Below the pieces are notes generated by a model, which did no database searches, was not told where the DNA came from, and was given only the letters and a program-made list of their open reading frames with translations. 64,000 nt of DNA from Hymenobacter fodinae (lineage in GTDB: Bacteria; Bacteroidota; Bacteroidia; Cytophagales; Hymenobacteraceae): NCBI RefSeq assembly GCF_004745825.1, contig NZ_SRLA01000001.1, positions 992,001 to 1,056,000 on the forward strand, given 5' to 3'. The translations under genes and the position numbers were made by a program. Shown piece by piece: positions 63,054-64,000 of the stretch (within the stretch, counting starts at the first letter, position 1; each line of letters begins with the position of its first letter).

Positions 63054-63893
63054 TTAGCCTACGATGGCTACGCGCTTGAACTCAGAGATAGTTAGACCTT
63101 TTGACGTTTTGTCGAGCAGCTGCGAGATAGTAACCGAGTTGTCCTTCACGAACTCCTGGTTGAGCAGGGTGTTCTCCTTATAGAACTTGTTCAGCTTGCC
63201 TTGGGCAATTTTCTCCAGCATAGCCTCTGGCTTGCCTTCTGAGCGAGCCTGCTCCTTGCCGATTTCGATTTCGCGCTCGATGGTAGCAGCATCAACGCCA
63301 TCTTTATCAAGAGCAACTGGCTTCATCGCAACGATCTGCATCGCTACGTCGCGGCCTACAGTGGTTACGTCGGCACCGCCTACGTTCTTCATGGCCACCA
63401 GAACGCCTTTCTTGTTGTCGGAGTGGATGTAAGAAGCAACCTTCTCACCGGTTACGTTCTCGTAGGCCACTACGTCGAGCTTCTCACCAATTTTGCCCAT
63501 CAGGTCCGTGATGTGGTCCTGCAGCGAACGGCCATCAGCCTGAGGAGCAGCCAGCAGTTCTTCTTTGGTAGCAGCGTTGGTTTTAACAGCTGCGTCCAGG
63601 ATCTGCTGAGCGAGGTTCTTGAAGTCTTCAACTTTTGCAACAGGCTCAGTTTCGCAAGCCAGAGCAATCAGTTTGCCGTTGGTGCCGTCTTCGCTAACCG
63701 CGGCCAGCACGAGGCCTTCCGACGTAGTGTTTTCCGAGCGCTTGTCGGCAATTTTCTGACCCTGCTTGCGCAGAATGTCACGAGCGGCTTCGAAGTCGCC
63801 TTCAGCTTCCGTCAGAGCTTTTTTGCAATCCATCATGCCCGCGCCAGTCATGGTGCGGAGCTTATTCACGTCTGCGGCGGTAATTGCTGCCAT
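63054..63893 (-). CDS. tsf: Translation elongation factor Ts
   Basis: EF-Ts exchanges GDP for GTP on EF-Tu in the cytoplasm. The 279-residue protein starts MAAITAADVNKLRTMTGAG and has the hallmark MMDCKKALTEAEGDFEAA. The N-terminal TDF core (about 80-86) appears as IADKRSENTTSEG, and the C-terminal helices end in SKGLTISEFKRVAIVG. rpsB normally lies directly upstream and would be beyond the window edge. Confidence 0.97.
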   Translation of the reverse strand: MAAITAADVNKLRTMTGAGMMDCKKALTEAEGDFEAARDILRKQGQKIADKRSENTTSEGLVLAAVSEDGTNGKLIALACETEPVAKVEDFKNLAQQILDAAVKTNAATKEELLAAPQADGRSLQDHITDLMGKIGEKLDVVAYENVTGEKVASYIHSDNKKGVLVAMKNVGGADVTTVGRDVAMQIVAMKPVALDKDGVDAATIEREIEIGKEQARSEGKPEAMLEKIAQGKLNKFYKENTLLNQEFVKDNSVTISQLLDKTSKGLTISEFKRVAIVG

Positions 63894-63945
63894 TGTTGTG
63901 AGAGTATATGAGGGTGTGAGGGTTATCTGATCTGGTACCGCATAG

Positions 63946-63957
63946 TGGCCTAGGCCA
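63946..63957. repeat. Overlapping inverted pair of the iterated GGCCTAG motif
   Basis: TGGCCTAGGCCA is a perfect 12-base palindrome and lies within AGTGGCCTAGGCCAGT, so AGTGGCCTAG and ACTGGCCTAG copies overlap in opposite directions. The same palindrome occurs inside the MutS-like gene at 37653-37664. About 80 single or double copies of the 7-base core occur across the window. Confidence 0.75.
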
Positions 63958-64000
63958 GTAGCGGGCAGTTAAAGAAAAAGGGAACATCGGAGCCGAGCGC

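Overview
The window looks like a piece of a high-GC (roughly 57-60% by eye) Bacteroidota chromosome, most like Hymenobacter or a close Cytophagales relative. Supporting features are a SecA of over 1100 residues, TAnnTTTG-type -7 promoter boxes with almost no Shine-Dalgarno sequences, sigma/anti-sigma/DUF4097-type operons, a 7TMR-DISM kinase, TonB_C proteins, roadblock/LC7 proteins and DUF4442, DinB and bestrophin genes. I see no phage, transposase, CRISPR array, rRNA or tRNA. The DNA is core-type chromosome with normal intergenic gaps.

Layout. 1-5.4 kb: truncated malate/lactate dehydrogenase-like gene, Ppx/GppA phosphatase, SAM methyltransferase, DinB protein, diaminopimelate epimerase (dapF), outer-membrane hypothetical. 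5.4-7.7 kb: hypothetical protein, aldo/keto reductase, GNAT acetyltransferase. 7.8-14 kb: surface-sugar cluster (glycosyltransferase, UDP-galactopyranose mutase glf, GH1 enzyme overlapping an RmlD-like reductase, membrane acyltransferase). 14-21.4 kb: secA, then a packed set with deoC, a SPOR lipoprotein, a hypothetical, an M20 peptidase and an outer-membrane protein. 21.8-27.5 kb: Hsp20, HtrA protease, two divergent small STAS-like proteins, ALDH7-type dehydrogenase, lipoprotein. 27.8-30.5 kb: ECF sigma factor, putative anti-sigma and adhesin-like operon. 30.6-35 kb: secreted PCC-domain protein, DUF4442 protein, noncanonical diadenylate-cyclase-domain protein, TonB_C protein, RidA protein. 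35-44.8 kb: lipoproteins, membrane-anchored MutS-like ATPase, bestrophin, FAD/Rieske oxidoreductase, cyanophycinase, FUSC transporter-like protein. 44.9-51.3 kb: multi-PAS kinase, MFS permease, 7TMR-DISM kinase. 51.4-57.1 kb: frameshifted secreted gene, S9 peptidase, LysR regulator with YeiH-type exporter. 57.1-64 kb: small proteins, SHOCT protein, DUF3089 hydrolase, two tandem roadblock proteins, carboxypeptidase-regulatory-like protein, long AT-rich gap, tsf.

The strongest unexplained signal is not a gene. The heptamer GGCCTAG (or CTAGGCC) recurs at about 80 places, often extended to ACTGGCCTAG or AGTGGCCTAG, against about 10 expected from base composition. It occurs in both orientations, in genes and between them, and is common at stop codons and in hairpins. 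It behaves like a highly iterated genome motif, comparable to cyanobacterial HIP1 or neisserial and pasteurellacean uptake sequences. Other points of note are the altered diadenylate cyclase motif, several apparently leaderless promoters, the GH1/reductase pair beside glf, and the tandem roadblock proteins.
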